Below are positions 33,128-42,326 of a stretch of DNA of 64,000 nucleotides, piece by piece. The DNA is from an uncultured Alistipes sp. (GTDB lineage Bacteria > Bacteroidota > Bacteroidia > Bacteroidales > Rikenellaceae). Location of the stretch: positions 1-64,000 of the forward strand of contig CANQDE010000005.1 in NCBI GenBank assembly GCA_947591475.1, in the 5' to 3' direction. A program made the translations under genes and the position numbers. Numbering within the stretch: position 1 is the stretch's first letter; the number at the start of each line of letters is the position of its first letter. Under the pieces are notes generated by a model. The model ran no database searches. It saw only the letters and a list, made by a program, of their open reading frames with translations, and was not told where the DNA came from.

Positions 33128-33900
33128 CGTGTCGGATCCAATTTTACGTCTTTAATATCTCCTAACGGATAGTAGGGCAGCATGTGCTGTTCCAACCATT
33201 CGTTCGCAGCCACGGGCGAGAGTTTCCAACCGCTGTTGCAGGTCGAGACGACCTCCACCAACGAAAAGCCCTGTCCGTCCATCGCATGTTGAAAAGCCTT
33301 TTTAATGGCGGCCTTGCACTTGCGCACGTTGGCCGGTTTGTGTACGCTTTGGCGCGTGATATAGGTCGCACCGTCTAAATGGGCCATCATCTCGGCGATT
33401 TTATACGGATAGCCGTTCAATCGCGGATCACGGCCATAAGGCGTCGTCGCCGTCTTCATGCCCAGCAGGGTAGTGGGCGCCATCTGCCCGCCGGTCATGC
33501 CGTAAATCGCATTGTTGATATAAATCGCCACGACATTCTCGCCGCGAGCCGCCGCATGGATGGATTCCGCCGTACCGATCGCCGACAGGTCGCCGTCGCC
33601 CTGATAGGTGAAGACCATCCGATCGGGATTGAGTCGTTTGGCCGCCGTAGCAACCGCCAAAGCCCGACCGTGCGCGGCTTCCATCCAGTCGATGTCGATG
33701 TAATTGTAGGCGAAAACCGAACATCCGACGGGCGAAATGCCGATCGTCCGGTCGGCCAAACCCAATTCGTCGATGACTTCGGCAATCAACTTGTGTACCG
33801 TACCATGACTGCACCCCGGGCAATAGTGCATCGTGTTATCCAGCATCAATCGCGGTTTCGCATAGACCCTGTTTTCCGCTTTTATCTCAACCTCTGCCAT
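33124..33900 (-). CDS. 2-oxoacid:ferredoxin oxidoreductase, TPP-binding beta subunit
   Basis: 258 residues. YCPGCSHGTVHKLIAE begins the thiamine-pyrophosphate domain; GDGDLSAIGTAESIHAAARGENVVAIYINNAIYGMTGGQ is split between the TPP/Mg site (GDGDLSAIG) and the NNAIYGMTGG metal-binding stretch. It decarboxylates the 2-oxoacid. It lies between the alpha and gamma genes, 5 bases from the former. Confidence 0.94.
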   Translation of the reverse strand: MAEVEIKAENRVYAKPRLMLDNTMHYCPGCSHGTVHKLIAEVIDELGLADRTIGISPVGCSVFAYNYIDIDWMEAAHGRALAVATAAKRLNPDRMVFTYQGDGDLSAIGTAESIHAAARGENVVAIYINNAIYGMTGGQMAPTTLLGMKTATTPYGRDPRLNGYPYKIAEMMAHLDGATYITRQSVHKPANVRKCKAAIKKAFQHAMDGQGFSLVEVVSTCNSGWKLSPVAANEWLEQHMLPYYPLGDIKDVKLDPTR

Positions 33901-33905
33901 AGCCG

Positions 33906-35000
33906 TTACTTTTTAATCAGTTTTTCTTTGAGTGCCGCCAGCACCTCGTCGGGATTGAAAAGCATGCCTCCCTGACGTCCGTAATGCTCTACGGGAGCTT
34001 TTCCGTTGACGGCGAGCCGGACATCCTCGACCATCTGACCGGCATTCAGTTCGGCGGAAAGGAATCCCTTCACGCCCCGAGCCGCCAACTCGGCAATCTG
34101 TTTCTTCGGGAAGGGGTAGAGCGTGATAGGACGCAACAAACCGACGCGCAACCCCTCAGCCCGAGCCATCTCGACCGTCGCCGAGCAGATGCGGGCCGAT
34201 GAACCGAACGCCACGATCACATATTCGGCATCGTCGCACTCGATCGCTTCGTAACGCACCTCCATTTCCTCCATCGTGCGATATTTCTCCTGCAACCGCT
34301 GGTTGATGATTTCCATCTTCTCGGACTGCAATTCCAACGAAGTAACGATGTTGCGTTCGCGGTCGGCCGGCTTGCCGTAAGCGGCCCACGCACGCGCTTC
34401 GGCACGGGTCTCCTCATCGGTCTTGCGCGGACGCTGCGGAGCCAGCACCACCTTTTCCATCATCTGACCGATGGCGCCGTCGGCCAGAATCATCGCCGGA
34501 TTGCGATATTTGAAAGCCAGATCGAACGCTTCGGCGACATGGTCGTGCATCTCCTGCACGGAGTTCGGCGCCAGCACAATCAAATGATAATCGCCGTGTC
34601 CTCCGCCCTTCGTCGCTTGGAAATAGTCGCCCTGCGACGGCTGGATGGTACCCAACCCGGGGCCGCCGCGCTGGCAGTTGATAATCAGACAGGGGAGTTC
34701 GGCACCGGCCAAGTAACTGAGCCCCTCGGACATCAACGAAATACCGGGGCTCGACGAGGAGGTCATGACCCGTTTGCCGGTAGCGGCCCCACCGTACAAC
34801 ATATTGATAGAAGAGACTTCGGATTCGGCCTGCAATACGACCATGCCGGTCGTTTCCCAAGGTTTCAGCTCCATCAAGGTCTCCATCACCTCCGACTGGG
34901 GCGTGATCGGGTAGCCGAAATAACCGTCGCAACCGTAGCGAATCGCCGCATGGGCGATCACTTCGTTGCCTTTCATTAACTTCACCTCTTTCTCTGCCAT
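33906..35000 (-). CDS. vorB: 2-oxoacid:ferredoxin oxidoreductase, alpha subunit (VorB type)
   Basis: 364 residues. GNEVIAHAAIRYGCDGYFGYPITPQSEV is the pyrimidine-binding start, followed by GKRVMTSSSSPGISLMSEG and RGGPGLGTIQPSQGDYF, typical of the VorB/KorA branch. It is the substrate-binding subunit; specificity between 3-methyl-2-oxobutanoate and 2-oxoglutarate is not fixed by sequence alone. The order delta-alpha-beta-gamma on one strand matches other Bacteroidales. The fermentative role is to make acyl-CoA and reduced ferredoxin. Confidence 0.93.
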   Translation of the reverse strand: MAEKEVKLMKGNEVIAHAAIRYGCDGYFGYPITPQSEVMETLMELKPWETTGMVVLQAESEVSSINMLYGGAATGKRVMTSSSSPGISLMSEGLSYLAGAELPCLIINCQRGGPGLGTIQPSQGDYFQATKGGGHGDYHLIVLAPNSVQEMHDHVAEAFDLAFKYRNPAMILADGAIGQMMEKVVLAPQRPRKTDEETRAEARAWAAYGKPADRERNIVTSLELQSEKMEIINQRLQEKYRTMEEMEVRYEAIECDDAEYVIVAFGSSARICSATVEMARAEGLRVGLLRPITLYPFPKKQIAELAARGVKGFLSAELNAGQMVEDVRLAVNGKAPVEHYGRQGGMLFNPDEVLAALKEKLIKK

Positions 35001-35003
35001 AGT

Positions 35004-35231
35004 CTATTCGAATTTTTGACGGTACACCGTGATGCAACTGTCGGGACAGATCACGCCGCACGAGGCACAGCCCGTGCAGGCATCGGGACGAGCCATCCGC
35101 ACGACGGGATAACCCTTTCCATTCACCTCGGATGACAAAGCGAGCACATCGCACGGGCACGAAGCCACACAAACCCCGCATCCCTTGCAGCGTTCGCTGT
35201 CGACGACGATCGTACCTTTGATTTTAGCCAT
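35004..35231 (-). CDS. 2-oxoacid:ferredoxin oxidoreductase, ferredoxin-like delta subunit
   Basis: 75 residues with two 4Fe-4S motifs, CKGCGVCVASCP and CTGCASCGVICP. It hands electrons from the catalytic subunits to external ferredoxin. It is the first gene of the operon, 3 bases before vorB, and is preceded by a full consensus promoter. Confidence 0.94.
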   Translation of the reverse strand: MAKIKGTIVVDSERCKGCGVCVASCPCDVLALSSEVNGKGYPVVRMARPDACTGCASCGVICPDSCITVYRQKFE

Positions 35232-35256
35232 AACCTCCAGTTTTGATATGATACGA

Positions 35257-35288
35257 CAAATATAAGAATTTTTCGGAAGAAACGCAAA
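35257..35288 (-). promoter_or_regulatory. Promoter of the vor operon
   Basis: On the minus strand TTTG (plus 35285-35288), 20 bases, TATATTTG (plus 35257-35264): an exact Bacteroidetes promoter 26 bases before the delta-subunit start. The rest of 35232-35410 shows no gene. Confidence 0.88.
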
Positions 35289-35410
35289 ATATCCACCGTC
35301 GCCTTTTTCCGGATAGGTTCATCCGCAAAACTGCCTCGAAATGCAAATGCTTGTCCTGCGGAGCGAAATCGTCGTTTCGGCTCGCAGAGCCGTATTCTAA
35401 CGAATCGAAT

Positions 35411-35449
35411 AAAAAAACATCCCCGAAGCACGTGCTGCATTCAGGGATG
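35411..35449 (-). terminator. Terminator of serC-serA-DUF1015
   Basis: On the minus strand CATCCCTGAA pairs with TTCGGGGATG (one wobble) around a GCACGTGC-containing loop, followed by a run of seven T. It lies 22 bases after the DUF1015 stop. Confidence 0.85.
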
Positions 35450-35471
35450 GAATAAGGTTCACCTTTTTCGG

Positions 35472-36719
35472 CTACTCCTCCGCAAACGAGTGGATCACGA
35501 TTCCCGAACGAAGTTTCGGTTCGAACCAAGTCGTCTTCGGAGGCATGATGTTGCCCGTATCGGCAATGTCGATTAACTGCTGCATCGAAACAGGGTAGAG
35601 CGCAAACGCCACCCGCATCTCCCCGCTGTCGACGCGCCGCTTCAATTCGCCCAAGCCGCGAATACCCCCTACGAAGTCGATCCGTTTGGAGGTGCGCAAG
35701 TCCGTAATATCCAGCACGGGGCCCAACACATGATTCGAAAGCACCGTAACGTCCAGCACGCCGATCGGATCGTGGTCGTCGTAAGTCCCCGCTTTGGCCG
35801 TCAGGCTCCACCAGTGGCCCTCGAAATACATCGAGAAGTTGTGAAGCGCCGCAGGCCGATACTCCTCGACGCCTTTATCCTCGACCTCGAATTTTTCACG
35901 CAACCGATCCAGAAACTGCTCGACCGTCAATCCGTTCAAATCGCGGACGACCCGATTGTAGTCGATGATGCGCAACTGGCTCGCGGGGAACGTAACAGCC
36001 AAAAAGTAACCGTACTCTTCGTTGCCCGTATGCTGCGGATTTTTCGCCTTGCATTCGGCACCCACTCGCGCGGCGGCGGCCGTACGATGGTGCCCGTCGG
36101 CGACATACAAAGCCGGAATCTTCGCGAACAACTCCGTAATGCGCTCATTGGTCTTGCGCTCCCGAATCACCCACAGCTTATGACCGAACCCGTCAGCCGC
36201 CGTGAAATCGTATTCCGGAGCATGGTTCTGCACGACATCGGCGACGATCGCGTCGATCTCGGGGTCGTCGGGATAGGCGAAAAACACCGGTTCGATATTC
36301 GCCTGCTGGTTGCGCACATGAATCATACGATCCTCCTCCTTATCGGGACGGGTCAGTTCGTGTTTCTTGATGGCTCCCGAAAGATAGTCCTCGAAATGGC
36401 AGCACATGGCCAATCCGTACTGTGTACGGCCGTCCATCGTCTGGGCATAGATATAATAGTACTCCTCGGGGTCTTGCTGAAGCCACCCCTTTTCACGCCA
36501 CCGACGGAAATTATCGACCGCTTTCGCATAGACCTCCGGCGCATGCTCATCGGCGATCGGGTCGAAATCGATCTCCGGTTTGATGATGTGCAACAACGAA
36601 CGTTCCGTCGCTTCGGCCTTGGCCTCGACGGAGTTCAACACGTCATAAGGACGCGACGCCACTTCAGAGGCGAACTCCTTCGGAGGGCGTATTCCGCGGA
36701 AAGGTTTGATGCGTACCAT
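35472..36719 (-). CDS. DUF1015 family protein
   Basis: 415 residues, the normal length. It starts MVRIKPFRGIRPP, and contains VASRPYDVL, PDKEEDRMIHVRNQQANIEPVF split by the family DxxHR-like region, and LYVADGHHRTAAA, the most conserved part. The biochemical activity is unknown. It is consistently placed after serA in Bacteroidales and is 6 bases from it here, so a link with serine metabolism is suggested but unproven. Confidence 0.9.
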   Translation of the reverse strand: MVRIKPFRGIRPPKEFASEVASRPYDVLNSVEAKAEATERSLLHIIKPEIDFDPIADEHAPEVYAKAVDNFRRWREKGWLQQDPEEYYYIYAQTMDGRTQYGLAMCCHFEDYLSGAIKKHELTRPDKEEDRMIHVRNQQANIEPVFFAYPDDPEIDAIVADVVQNHAPEYDFTAADGFGHKLWVIRERKTNERITELFAKIPALYVADGHHRTAAAARVGAECKAKNPQHTGNEEYGYFLAVTFPASQLRIIDYNRVVRDLNGLTVEQFLDRLREKFEVEDKGVEEYRPAALHNFSMYFEGHWWSLTAKAGTYDDHDPIGVLDVTVLSNHVLGPVLDITDLRTSKRIDFVGGIRGLGELKRRVDSGEMRVAFALYPVSMQQLIDIADTGNIMPPKTTWFEPKLRSGIVIHSFAEE

Positions 36720-36725
36720 GATTTT

Positions 36726-37751
36726 CTATTTATTGACCTGAAAACGGGTTACCCCCTCTTTGAAAAAGGCGACGATCTGATTGGCCGCTGCCAAACCGGC
36801 ATTGATATTCGCTTCGGCTGTTTCGGCGCCCATCTTCTTGGGGGTGGCGAAGAATCGTTTGCCGAATTGCGCCTCCATCTCCGACTGAAGGGCCGGAGCG
36901 ATGTCCGTAATGTACTTCAAATCTTCGCGTTCGGTCAAAGCCCGAAGCACGCCCTGCTCGTCGATCACCTCCTTGCGGGCCGTATTGACCAAGGTCGCCC
37001 CTTTCGGCATCGACATCAACAAATCGTACCCGATGGAATTTTTCGTCTGTTCGGTCGCCGGAATATGCAGCGAAAGATAATCGGCCTGCTTGTAAAGTTC
37101 CTCGACCGTGTCCACTTTCTCCACGCCATCGGCGGCAAACACCGCTGCATCCTTGATGAACGGATCGTAAGCGATCACCCGCATGCCCATCGCCTTGCCC
37201 TTGCAGCCGACCAGCCGGCCCACATTGCCGTAAGCATGAATGGCCAGCGTCTTGCCGCGCAATTCCGAACCGGTACCGGGCGTAAAGCGATTGCGGGCCA
37301 TGTAAATCATCATACCGAGCGCCAGTTCGGCCACGGCATTCGAATTCTGACCGGGCGTATTCATCACCACGATTCCGCGTTCGGTCGCCGCAGCGAGGTC
37401 GACGTTATCGTACCCCGCGCCGGCACGAACGACGATCCGGAGCTTTTTCGCCGCAGCGATGACCTCGGCCGTTACCTTGTCGCTTCGGACGATCAACGCA
37501 TCCGCATCGGCGACAGCATCCAGCAGCTGAGCCTTTTCCGTGTATTTTTCCAACAGGGCCAGTTCGAATCCGGCTCCTTCGATGCTTGCGCGAATGCCGT
37601 CGACAGCCTCTTTCGCAAACGGTTTTTCAGTTGCAACAAGAATTTTCATACTTTTCAGAATCGTCGTTTCATTCGTTTCAACATAGTCCCACGCTTCGAC
37701 TTTGCCGGTCAGCGCATCGTAGCCCGTAGGAACTTTCGCATAGGTTGCCAT
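36726..37751 (-). CDS. serA: D-3-phosphoglycerate dehydrogenase-like protein
   Basis: 341 residues. The D-2-hydroxyacid dehydrogenase fold is clear: VRAGAGYDNVDLAAATERG, the NAD loop AYGNVGRLVGCKG, and NTARKEVIDE with the catalytic Arg. The position normally holding the catalytic His (TPHxG) reads TPKKMGAETAEA, so Lys replaces His. There is no ACT domain. The frame starts at an ATG touching the serC stop codon and has a 34-residue lead before MKILVATEKPF (37649), which is where homologues usually begin; both starts remain possible. Position between serC and DUF1015 supports the serine-pathway role. Confidence 0.85.
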   Translation of the reverse strand: MATYAKVPTGYDALTGKVEAWDYVETNETTILKSMKILVATEKPFAKEAVDGIRASIEGAGFELALLEKYTEKAQLLDAVADADALIVRSDKVTAEVIAAAKKLRIVVRAGAGYDNVDLAAATERGIVVMNTPGQNSNAVAELALGMMIYMARNRFTPGTGSELRGKTLAIHAYGNVGRLVGCKGKAMGMRVIAYDPFIKDAAVFAADGVEKVDTVEELYKQADYLSLHIPATEQTKNSIGYDLLMSMPKGATLVNTARKEVIDEQGVLRALTEREDLKYITDIAPALQSEMEAQFGKRFFATPKKMGAETAEANINAGLAAANQIVAFFKEGVTRFQVNK

Positions 37752-38822
37752 CTATTCGTACTTTTTGGAAAACTCCTGCATACAAGCGATCAATGCCTCG
37801 ACGCTCCCTTTCGGCAGGGCGTTGTAGCACGATGCGCGGAAGCCGCCCACCAAGCGATGGCCCTTGATGCCGACCATGCCCCGAGCCTTGGCGAATTCGA
37901 GGAATTCGGGCGCCAACTCTTCATAACCGTCGGCCATCACGAAGCAGATATTCATCAGCGAACGGTCTTCTTTCGCGACCGTACCGCGGAACAACGGGTT
38001 GCGGTCGATTTCCGCATAGAGCAAAGCCGCTTTCTCTTGGTTGCGCCGATGGATTTCGGGCACACCGCCGATGGATTTCAGCCACTTCAACGATTCGCAC
38101 AAGACGTAAATGGGGAATACCGGCGGCGTATTGAACATCGAATTGTTTTCGACGTGCGTGCGGAACGAAACCATCGTAGGCAATTCGCGCACCTGTCGGT
38201 CGAGCATATCCTCGCGGATGATGGCGAACGTTACGCCCGCAGGCGCCAGATTCTTCTGCGCACCGCCGTAAATCATGGCATATTTCGACACATCGACCGG
38301 ACGCGAAAGAATATCGGACGACATATCGGCGATGAGCGGTACCGGAGCGGTCAAATCCTCGTGATATTCCGTGCCGTAGATCGTGTTGTTCGACGTGATA
38401 TGCAGATAATCCAAATCCTCCGGAATGGCGAATCCCTTAGGAATATAGGTAAAATTCCGGTCGTCCGACGAGGCCAGGGTCTCCACCTCGCCGAAGAACT
38501 TGGCCTCCTTGATGGCCTTCTTCGACCAGACGCCGGTATTCACATAACCGGCCTTCTTGCCGAGGAAGTTGGCGGGCACTTCGTAGAACATCGTGCTGGC
38601 GCCGCCGCCGATGTAGAAAATCCGATAATTATCCGGAATATGCAGCAATTCGCGGAAAAGAGCATCCGCCTCGGCGACCACGTTATCGAAATCTTTGGTA
38701 CGATGGGAGATGGAGAGCAGCGACAACCCGCTTCCGTTGAAGTCGATGATCGCTTTCGCAGCCTGTTCGAGCACTTCCCGCGGCAGAATGGCCGGTCCCG
38801 CATAGAAATTGTGTTTTTTCAT
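37752..38822 (-). CDS. serC: Phosphoserine aminotransferase
   Basis: 356 residues from the ATG at 38822 ([16 protein letters not shown]), which fits the family start better than the upstream ATG at 38849. [15 protein letters not shown] binds PLP phosphate; [12 protein letters not shown] holds the PLP lysine (in the GAQKN motif); [13 protein letters not shown] is the conserved C-terminal loop. It transaminates 3-phosphohydroxypyruvate to phosphoserine. It leads the serC-serA-DUF1015 operon. Confidence 0.96.
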   Translation of the reverse strand: MKKHNFYAGPAILPREVLEQAAKAIIDFNGSGLSLLSISHRTKDFDNVVAEADALFRELLHIPDNYRIFYIGGGASTMFYEVPANFLGKKAGYVNTGVWSKKAIKEAKFFGEVETLASSDDRNFTYIPKGFAIPEDLDYLHITSNNTIYGTEYHEDLTAPVPLIADMSSDILSRPVDVSKYAMIYGGAQKNLAPAGVTFAIIREDMLDRQVRELPTMVSFRTHVENNSMFNTPPVFPIYVLCESLKWLKSIGGVPEIHRRNQEKAALLYAEIDRNPLFRGTVAKEDRSLMNICFVMADGYEELAPEFLEFAKARGMVGIKGHRLVGGFRASCYNALPKGSVEALIACMQEFSKKYE

Positions 38823-38879
38823 ATCCGTTCGGTTTATGAGGTTCGACAATGATTTTCGACGTCTGTTATAACGCTAACA

Positions 38880-38911
38880 CAAAGATAGGAAAAGCCGAGC
38901 GCAATACCAAA
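38880..38911 (-). promoter_or_regulatory. Promoter of serC-serA-DUF1015
   Basis: On the minus strand TTTG (plus 38908-38911), 20 bases, TATCTTTG (plus 38880-38887), exact consensus. The predicted leader is about 50 bases. Confidence 0.88.
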
Positions 38912-39058
38912 TTTATTTGGCGAATTATTTTCACAAGCGATTTTCCCAATCGTGAGGCACAGGCGATCCGCCGGAAAATCGTCTGTCGCAAAACGTCGCG
39001 AAAATGGCAAATAACCGAACCGAAGCGACAGCCCTGCGGCAAATTCAATAGTTTTTAT

Positions 39059-39066
39059 TACTTTTG
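39059..39066 (+). promoter_or_regulatory. -7 box for the yicC-gmk-nadD-ddl run
   Basis: TACTTTTG matches TAnnTTTG and lies 24 bases before the yicC ATG. No clean TTTG is present at -33. Confidence 0.5.
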
Positions 39067-39089
39067 CAGCGAAAAATCGTTCCGTCCTC

Positions 39090-39962
39090 ATGGTAAAATC
39101 AATGACAGGCTTCGGGAAAGCCGAGGTTACGTTCTCGAATAAAAAAATTACGGTCGAAATCCGGTCGCTCAATTCCAAGCAGTTGGATCTCAATTTGCGG
39201 CTGCCGGCCGTCTATCGACAATCGGAATACGAAATCCGCGGCATCATCGCCCGCGCGCTCGAACGGGGCAAAGTGGACGTATTCGTAACGGTCGAGGCGC
39301 AGACCGTCGAGACCTCCGCCCATATCAACCGCGATGCGTTCCGCGAATACTTGCGCCAGCTGACCGATGCGCTCAATTATTCGGGCATCGACGCCGATTA
39401 CGACGCATTGGTTCCCTGCATCATGCACCTGCCGGACGTCGTAGCGACCGAAGCCGGAGCCATCTCCGACGAAGAACACGCCGCCTTGCTGTCGGCCACC
39501 GAAAAGGCCGCAGCCGAATTGGACGCATTCCGTGCCCAAGAGGGAGCGACCCTGATCGCCGACCTGCTGCGCCGCATCGACCTCATCGAGGGGTACAAAA
39601 ACGAAGTGATTCCCTTCGAACAAAGCCGGACGGAGAACATCAAGGCCCGTCTGCTCGACAACCTGTCGAAACTCAACGTCGAAGTCGATCGCAACCGGCT
39701 GGAACAGGAGATGATTTTCTATTTGGAAAAACTCGACATCACCGAAGAAAAAGTGCGGCTGACCAACCACTGCAACTATTTCCGCGAGGTGGCGGCCTCC
39801 GAAGAGGGCGTAGGCCGCAAATTGGGCTTCATCGCTCAGGAACTCGGCCGCGAAATCAACACGATGGGGTCGAAAGCCAATGAAACGAACATCCAGATTT
39901 TGGTCGTCAAGATGAAGGACGAATTAGAAAAGATCAAGGAACAGGTACTGAACATTCTGTAA
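39090..39962 (+). CDS. yicC: YicC-family endoribonuclease
   Basis: 290 residues, full length. It starts VKSMTGFGKAEV and ends GREINTMGSKANETNIQILVVKMKDELEKIKEQVLNI split over the conserved C-terminal helices, the YicC/YloC signature. Members are reported RNases involved in RNA decay. It is followed after 2 bases by gmk, the usual neighbour. Confidence 0.93.
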   Translation: MVKSMTGFGKAEVTFSNKKITVEIRSLNSKQLDLNLRLPAVYRQSEYEIRGIIARALERGKVDVFVTVEAQTVETSAHINRDAFREYLRQLTDALNYSGIDADYDALVPCIMHLPDVVATEAGAISDEEHAALLSATEKAAAELDAFRAQEGATLIADLLRRIDLIEGYKNEVIPFEQSRTENIKARLLDNLSKLNVEVDRNRLEQEMIFYLEKLDITEEKVRLTNHCNYFREVAASEEGVGRKLGFIAQELGREINTMGSKANETNIQILVVKMKDELEKIKEQVLNIL

Positions 39963-39964
39963 CG

Positions 39965-40531
39965 ATGGGCAAAGTCGTCATATTCTCCGCGCCGAGCGGT
40001 TCCGGAAAAACCACCATCGTGCGGGCACTCTTGGAACGGTACCCGCAGCTCGAGTTTTCGATTTCGGCCACCAGCCGCGCCCCGCGCGGATGCGAGCGGC
40101 ACGGCAAGGATTATTACTTCTTCACGCAGGAAGAATTCATGCAGGCCGTGGCCGAAAACCGGTTCGTGGAGTGGGAGGAGGTCTATCAGGGCACCTGCTA
40201 CGGTACGTTGCGCACCGAAGTGGAACGCATCTGGGCCAAAGGACACACCATTCTGTTCGACGTCGACGTCATCGGAGGGTTGAACCTCCGGCGCATCTTC
40301 GGCAACGATGCGTGCGCGATTTTCATCATGCCGCCCTCCATCGAAGAGTTGCGCCGCCGGCTCGAAAGCCGCGGCACCGATGCGCCGGAGGTCATCGACC
40401 GTCGGGTCGCCAAGGCGGAATTCGAACTGACCAAGGCATCGGGATTCGATCATATCGTACTGAACGACCGTCTCGACGAGGCGATAGCCGAAACCGCCCG
40501 CATTCTCGAAACCTTTATCGGCATCCGGTGA
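39965..40531 (+). CDS. gmk: Guanylate kinase
   Basis: 188 residues. The P-loop is SAPSGSGKTTIV, followed by SATSRAPRGCERHGKDYYF (GMP-binding) and FDVDVIGGLNLR. It phosphorylates GMP to GDP. Its stop codon overlaps the next ATG by one base (TGATG), coupling translation to nadD. Confidence 0.96.
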   Translation: MGKVVIFSAPSGSGKTTIVRALLERYPQLEFSISATSRAPRGCERHGKDYYFFTQEEFMQAVAENRFVEWEEVYQGTCYGTLRTEVERIWAKGHTILFDVDVIGGLNLRRIFGNDACAIFIMPPSIEELRRRLESRGTDAPEVIDRRVAKAEFELTKASGFDHIVLNDRLDEAIAETARILETFIGIR

Positions 40532-41346
40532 TGAAACGGCGCATGATGCTCTACTTCGGGTCGTTCAACCCCGTCCACAAAGGCCACATCGCGTTGGCCG
40601 AACGGGTCATCGGACAGGGTTTGTGCGACGAAGTCGCGTTAGTCGTTTCGCCGCAGAATCCGTACAAGGATCCGTCGATGCTGGCGCCGGAGCTGGAACG
40701 TTACGAGATGGCCGAAATCGCCTGCAAGGCATCCGCCTATCCCGACCGCATCCGCCCGTCGGTCATCGAGTTTCTGCTTCCGCGGCCGTCGTACACAATC
40801 GACACGCTGCAATACCTGTCGGAGCATCACGGTGAGGAAATGGACTTTTCCATTCTAATGGGCAGCGATCAACTGGAACGGCTCGACGGCTGGAAATCAT
40901 ACGAAAAAATTCTCGCCTATCCGGTGTATGTCTATCCGCGGAAAGGGTATCCGGTTCCGGCGGAATACGCGGCACGCATCACGCTTTTGAAAGATGCGCC
41001 GTTGCTGGAAGTCTCCTCCACCGAAATCCGCCGACGCATCGAATCCGGCGAAGATACGACCGACTTACTGCATCCCGACGTGGCGGCCTACATCCGTCAA
41101 AAAGGGCTTTGGAGTCCGGCCTCGCGTCTGGCTGTGCTCACGGCCCGATTGGCCGAGACGCCCGACGACGTCGCCTTGCTGCTGGAACACGGCAAACTGC
41201 ACTACCGGCTCAACGAGTGGGGCGCGGCACTCAATGATTTCAACCGCATTCTGCAAATCGACACAGAGCACGTCGAGGCCCAGCAATTCGTCGAAATGAT
41301 ACAGGATATTCTCGCATTCCGTTACAAAGAGATCTATAACCCATGA
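40531..41346 (+). CDS. nadD: Nicotinate-nucleotide adenylyltransferase with a C-terminal TPR-like extension
   Basis: 271 residues against about 190 usual. Residues 1-195 are a complete NadD: GSFNPVHKGH (H16/H19 nucleotide motif), SPQNPYKD, MGSDQLERLDGWKSYE and SSTEIRRRI. From about 200 a helical pair follows, ALLLEHGKLHYRLNEWGAALNDFNRILQID, with TPR-like spacing, then another helix to the end. The enzyme makes NaAD from NaMN and ATP. The extension is in frame without any break and the last codons overlap ddl, so it is a true part of the gene. Its role is unknown. Confidence 0.9.
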   Translation: MKRRMMLYFGSFNPVHKGHIALAERVIGQGLCDEVALVVSPQNPYKDPSMLAPELERYEMAEIACKASAYPDRIRPSVIEFLLPRPSYTIDTLQYLSEHHGEEMDFSILMGSDQLERLDGWKSYEKILAYPVYVYPRKGYPVPAEYAARITLLKDAPLLEVSSTEIRRRIESGEDTTDLLHPDVAAYIRQKGLWSPASRLAVLTARLAETPDDVALLLEHGKLHYRLNEWGAALNDFNRILQIDTEHVEAQQFVEMIQDILAFRYKEIYNP

Positions 41347-42326
41347 AACGATTGAAAATAGCCCTTCTGGCCGGAGGGGATTCGCACGAACGGGCGATCG
41401 CCCTGCAAAGCGCCGCCCAAATCGAACAGGCGCTCGACCACGACAAATACGACATTACGCTGATCGACCTGCACCATCGCGACTGGCACTACACGGCGCC
41501 CGACGGCCGCGAATGGCAGGTGGATAAAAACGATTTTTCGCTGACGGTCGAGGGCGTCCGCAAAGCCTTCGATTATGCACTGATTATCATCCACGGGACG
41601 CCGGGCGAAGACGGCCGACTGCAAGGCTACCTCGACATGATGGGGATTCCGTATTCGTCCTGTTCGATGCTCTCCTCGGTCATCACATTCGACAAAATCA
41701 CGACCAAACGCACGCTGGCCGGGCACGTCAATCTGGCCCGCGAAATTTTTCTCCGTCGCAATGAGGCCTGCGACCCTGAAAAAATCATCCGCGAACTGGG
41801 GCTGCCGCTCTTCGTCAAGCCCAATGCCAACGGATCGTCGTTCGGCGTAACGAAGGTGCACACGGCGGAAGAGCTGCCCGCCGCCATCGCTGCGGCATTC
41901 GCCCAAGGCGACGAGATTCTGATCGAAGAATGTATCACAGGACAAGAAATCGGGTGCGGCGTGATGATCGCCGGCGGCCGCGAATACATCTTCCCCGAGA
42001 CCGAAATCGTGCCGAAAAACGACTTTTTCGACTACGAAGCGAAATATACGGCCGGACGTTCCGAAGAGATTACACCGGCCCGCATCACCCCCGAAATACG
42101 GGCGAAGCTCAACCGCATGACGCTCGATGCCTACCGAATCTGCCGTTGCAGCGGGGTCGTGCGCGTCGACTTCATCGTTACGCCGGAGGGCAAGCCCTAT
42201 TTCATCGAATTGAATTCGATTCCGGGCATGAGCCCCGGAAGCATCGTTCCGAAGCAGGCCCACGCCATGGGCATGTCGCTCGGTGCGCTCTACGATCTGA
42301 TTATCGCCGACACCTGCCGCAAATGA
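41343..42326 (+). CDS. ddl: D-alanine--D-alanine ligase
   Basis: 327 residues, ATP-grasp enzyme. It has LAGGDSHERAIALQSA, IIHGTPGEDGRLQGYLDMMG, LPLFVKPNANGSSFGVTKV and the C-terminal FIELNSIPGMSPGSIVP with metal-binding Glu/Asn. It makes the D-Ala-D-Ala dipeptide for peptidoglycan. It overlaps nadD and the next gene by 4 bases each. It lies outside the mur cluster, as in other Bacteroidales. Confidence 0.95.
   Translation: MKRLKIALLAGGDSHERAIALQSAAQIEQALDHDKYDITLIDLHHRDWHYTAPDGREWQVDKNDFSLTVEGVRKAFDYALIIIHGTPGEDGRLQGYLDMMGIPYSSCSMLSSVITFDKITTKRTLAGHVNLAREIFLRRNEACDPEKIIRELGLPLFVKPNANGSSFGVTKVHTAEELPAAIAAAFAQGDEILIEECITGQEIGCGVMIAGGREYIFPETEIVPKNDFFDYEAKYTAGRSEEITPARITPEIRAKLNRMTLDAYRICRCSGVVRVDFIVTPEGKPYFIELNSIPGMSPGSIVPKQAHAMGMSLGALYDLIIADTCRK

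Noticed and set aside
35730..38852. 1040-residue open frame antisense to DUF1015, serA and serC
   Set aside because: It is a shadow of three well-supported genes in a GC-rich, low-stop frame; its residues (His/Arg-rich) match no family.
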